64,000 nucleotides of DNA. Source: Psychrobacter sp. MF31 (GTDB taxonomy: Bacteria > Pseudomonadota > Gammaproteobacteria > Pseudomonadales > Moraxellaceae). Positions within the stretch are counted from its first letter, which is position 1; each line of letters begins with the position of its first letter. A program made the position numbers and the translations under genes. The notes under the pieces were generated by a model. The model was not told where the DNA came from, made no database searches, and worked only from the letters and a program-made list of their open reading frames with translations. The stretch is taken from the NCBI RefSeq assembly GCF_012847335.1, contig NZ_JABBDX010000002.1, positions 1-64,000 of the forward strand, in the 5' to 3' direction. Below are positions 61,845 through 64,000 of the stretch, in pieces.

Positions 61845-63269
61845 ATGGAAACTACCATGCTACCAACCAACGATCAGCCGCTCATTCGAACTGAAACAGA
61901 TTTACTTGGCGCTCAATCTGTCCCTGCAACTGCCCTTTACGGTATTCAAACGCAGCGCGCTCACCAAAACTTTAACATTACAGGCGTGCCCATCAGTCAC
62001 TTTCCGGAGTTGATTAAAGCGCTAGCCATGGTCAAATTTGCGGCGGCTCGCGCCAATCATCAACATGGCTTACTGAGCAATGAAAAGGTCAATGCCATTA
62101 CGGAGGCTTGTAAGGATCTTATTCGTGGCGAGCATCATGAGCAGTTTATTGTTGACTTGATTCAAGGCGGCGCTGGCACGTCAACCAACATGAATGCTAA
62201 CGAAGTGATTGCAAACCTTGGCTTGGCAAAAATGGGCTTTAAGTACGGTCAATACAGTCACTTGCACCCGAATAATGACGTCAACCGCTCGCAGTCCACC
62301 AATGACGTTTATCCAACGGCGGCACGATTAGCCATTATATTTGCAGCTCAGCCGCTTAAAGACGCCGTAGCTAACTTGCAACAAAGCCTTGCGGCTAAAG
62401 GTCAAGAATTTAGCACCGTTCTTAAAATGGGTCGAACCCAAATGCAAGATGCGGTACCGATGACTTTAGGTCAAGAGTTTAATGCCTTTGCCAGTGACTT
62501 AGGTGGTGAAACCGCTCGTATTGATCACAGCTGCCGACAGTTATGTGAAGTAAATTTAGGCGGAACGGCTATTGGTACAGGGATTAATGCGCCTAAGGGT
62601 TATGCTCAATTAGCTATTAATGAACTGGCAGATATCAGTGGCTTGCGCGTGCGCCTTGCCCAAGACTTAGTAGCCGCAAGCTCTGATATGGGCGCTTTTT
62701 TGACCTTTTCAGGAACGCTTAAACGCTTAGCCATTAAATTGTCTAAGCTTAGCAATGATTTGCGACTGTTGTCGAGTGGTCCACGAACGGGCTTGGGTGA
62801 AATTAACCTTCCCGCCATGCAACCAGGATCATCGATTATGCCTGGTAAAGTGAACCCTGTCATTCCTGAAGCCATGAACCAAACGGCATTTCAAATCATG
62901 GGCACGGACATGACCGTGACCATGGCAGCAGAAGCAGGTCAGTTGCAGCTTAACGCTATGGAGCCGTTGATTGTCTATAACCTATTAAATAACGCTCGCA
63001 TGTTAGAAAAGTCCATTCGAATGCTCGATGAGCTTTGCATTCAAGGCATTACAGCCAATGAAGCTCGCTGCGCTCAGCACGTCGACAACAGCATCGGCAT
63101 TGTGACGGCTTTAGTGCCGCATATCGGTTATGACAATGCCAGTCGTATTGCAGGTCATGCTTTGCTCAACGGCTTAGGCGTTGCTGAATTGGTGAGACAA
63201 GAAAAGCTATTAAGCGATGAAGAGCTGGCGGCAATTTTATCTCCTGATACGATGATTAATAACGTTTAA
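61845..63269 (+). CDS. aspA: Aspartate ammonia-lyase
   Basis: 474 residues. Superfamily signature PGSSIMPGKVNPVIPEAMNQ (about residues 325-345), the GTSTNMNANEVIAN block near residue 110-125, and NDVYPTAARLAI around 150. It splits aspartate into fumarate and ammonia. It lies after the symporter gene and probably shares its transcript. The length is right for AspA and the start (METTMLPTNDQPLIRTETDLLG) agrees with the family; a start at 61857 is possible. Confidence 0.93.
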   Translation: METTMLPTNDQPLIRTETDLLGAQSVPATALYGIQTQRAHQNFNITGVPISHFPELIKALAMVKFAAARANHQHGLLSNEKVNAITEACKDLIRGEHHEQFIVDLIQGGAGTSTNMNANEVIANLGLAKMGFKYGQYSHLHPNNDVNRSQSTNDVYPTAARLAIIFAAQPLKDAVANLQQSLAAKGQEFSTVLKMGRTQMQDAVPMTLGQEFNAFASDLGGETARIDHSCRQLCEVNLGGTAIGTGINAPKGYAQLAINELADISGLRVRLAQDLVAASSDMGAFLTFSGTLKRLAIKLSKLSNDLRLLSSGPRTGLGEINLPAMQPGSSIMPGKVNPVIPEAMNQTAFQIMGTDMTVTMAAEAGQLQLNAMEPLIVYNLLNNARMLEKSIRMLDELCIQGITANEARCAQHVDNSIGIVTALVPHIGYDNASRIAGHALLNGLGVAELVRQEKLLSDEELAAILSPDTMINNV

Positions 63270-63319
63270 GTTATTGTCCTCAGTATTGAAAAATCTGCCA
63301 TTTTTATTTATTTTAGTGC

Positions 63320-63357
63320 TTAAAAGAACCGTCAGTATAATCTTACGGTCCTTTTAA
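63320..63357 (+). terminator. Terminator after aspA
   Basis: TTAAAAGAACCGT (63320-63332) / ACGGTCCTTTTAA (63345-63357), one mismatch, 50 bp after the stop codon. A T-containing tail lies within the arm. Confidence 0.75.
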
Positions 63358-63626
63358 ATATTAAATTTAGAAGTATAACAATTTTTATTAATAAAATAAA
63401 TTTATAACCGTTACTTTTGTTCTTAAGATACTATCAAAACAGTTATATCATTTCTTAGGTTTTTTAATCCTTTATCCGTTTCAACGCTTTCGTTAAAATC
63501 TTCTCTCCAAATGAATAAATTAGCCACAAGTTCTGAAATTTTTGATCATTAAAAATAGCTTAAGCTAGTAACTCTAGATATCACTGCTCTGGATATCACC
63601 GCGCTAGTTATTAATCAGATATTACT

Positions 63627-63960
63627 TTTGTCTATCAAATCGTTGATATCGCGATCGCCTTTTTGCGTTCACTCTAACGCCTTGTAATAGTCATTGCTCC
63701 GATTTAAAATTTGCGCGGACAGGCTATAAGTAAGTGATGCCAGCTTTGACGACCAATTTCATGGCAAGGTTAAAATCTGCGTAACTTAGAGGGTTATTCT
63801 CCTTAAATTATGCAGAGATTAAAGTTAAACAACAAGCAAAGCCACTGCTAAAGTAAAGCATCAAATTTCATCTTCTTGATAAAAAAATATCAAAAAGTGA
63901 AGACAATAAGAGTCATCTGAGCATAAAAAAGCGTGGCGGTGAAAACACCATAAGCCATAA
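63627..63960 (-). pseudogene. Decayed relic of a Fic-family gene and its upstream flank
   Basis: TTTGTCTATCAAATCGTTGA (63627 on) matches 29820-29839 of the Fic gene with one difference. CCTTTTTGCGTTC and CGATTTAAAATTTG at 63658-63715 match 30088-30150, and AAAATCTGCGTAA with TTATGCAGAGATTAAAGTTA at 63770-63830 match 30890-30950 upstream of the gene. The pieces are in the same order and orientation with large internal deletions. Confidence 0.85.
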
Positions 63961-64000
63961 GCAGCAATTAATATCAACAACTGCCCTACTAAAAGCGTAT

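Larger units (their letters stand above)
63270..64000. other. Gene-free right end with Fic-gene relic
   Basis: No intact gene in 731 bp. It contains the aspA terminator and the decayed Fic-like stretch from 63627 onward. Confidence 0.6.

Overview
The window looks like DNA from a Moraxellaceae gammaproteobacterium, most likely Psychrobacter. The grounds are a type I-F CRISPR repeat ending CTTAGAAA, moderate-to-low GC, Acinetobacter/Psychrobacter-style Rep_3 replicons with a MobA/MobL relaxase, and a tRNA-Val(GAC)-like sequence of that lineage. Genus is inferred from protein style only, since no database search was possible. Almost everything here is accessory DNA: mobile elements, restriction systems and metal resistance.

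Layout. 1-114: truncated end of an IS3-family element, abutting a type I-F CRISPR array (128-1717, 26 intact repeats plus one degenerate) whose leader appears to be cut by the IS. 1835-7891: three overlapping genes, a small HTH protein and two very large tyrosine-recombinase-like proteins, of which only the last keeps a full catalytic set. 7893-10377: phage-like control and replication genes (CI-type repressor, CII-like activator, DUF1376 protein, P-like protein). 10457-10547: an orphan resolvase-type site. 10605-16807: copper (cueR, copA, copZ-like) and zinc/cadmium (MerR regulator, P-type ATPase) efflux genes with textbook 19-bp-spacer MerR promoters. 16922-20676: GlxA-like regulator, cysteine hydrolase, metallo-beta-lactamase-fold lipoprotein and flavin monooxygenase. 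21523-30882: a type I restriction-modification operon (hsdM, hsdS, RhuM-Fic protein, an exported protein of unknown function, hsdR) and a separate Fic gene. 31122-31299: a degenerate tRNA-Val locus. 31454-36547: copper-responsive two-component system, DUF411 and DUF305 lipoproteins and a DUF475/TerC membrane protein.

38135-57014 is an 18.9-kb unit bounded by two directly repeated, apparently identical IS256-family copies. It sits in the last codons of a methionine aminopeptidase gene: the 8-bp sequence CCTCGGAT occurs just outside both ends, and the missing 3' end of the gene lies to the right of the second IS. The inside is plasmid DNA: SMR efflux pump, type III restriction-modification, two iteron replicons, a MobC-like protein, an oriT candidate and relaxase, a serine resolvase with its res-like site, two lysozyme-inhibitor-like exported proteins, a Nudix hydrolase and a HigBA-type toxin-antitoxin pair. 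It also holds two helically phased repeat arrays that I could not assign: an 11-bp CTAG array (49443-49734) and a 10-bp CAAG array (55469-55552). These are the best candidates for undescribed cis elements, perhaps centromere-like sites.

57349-63269 carries metabolic genes (amidohydrolase; LysR regulator, dicarboxylate/amino-acid symporter, aspartate ammonia-lyase). They lie among decayed fragments resembling the hsdR 3' end and the Fic gene of the type I locus, which suggests that a second copy of that island once stood here.
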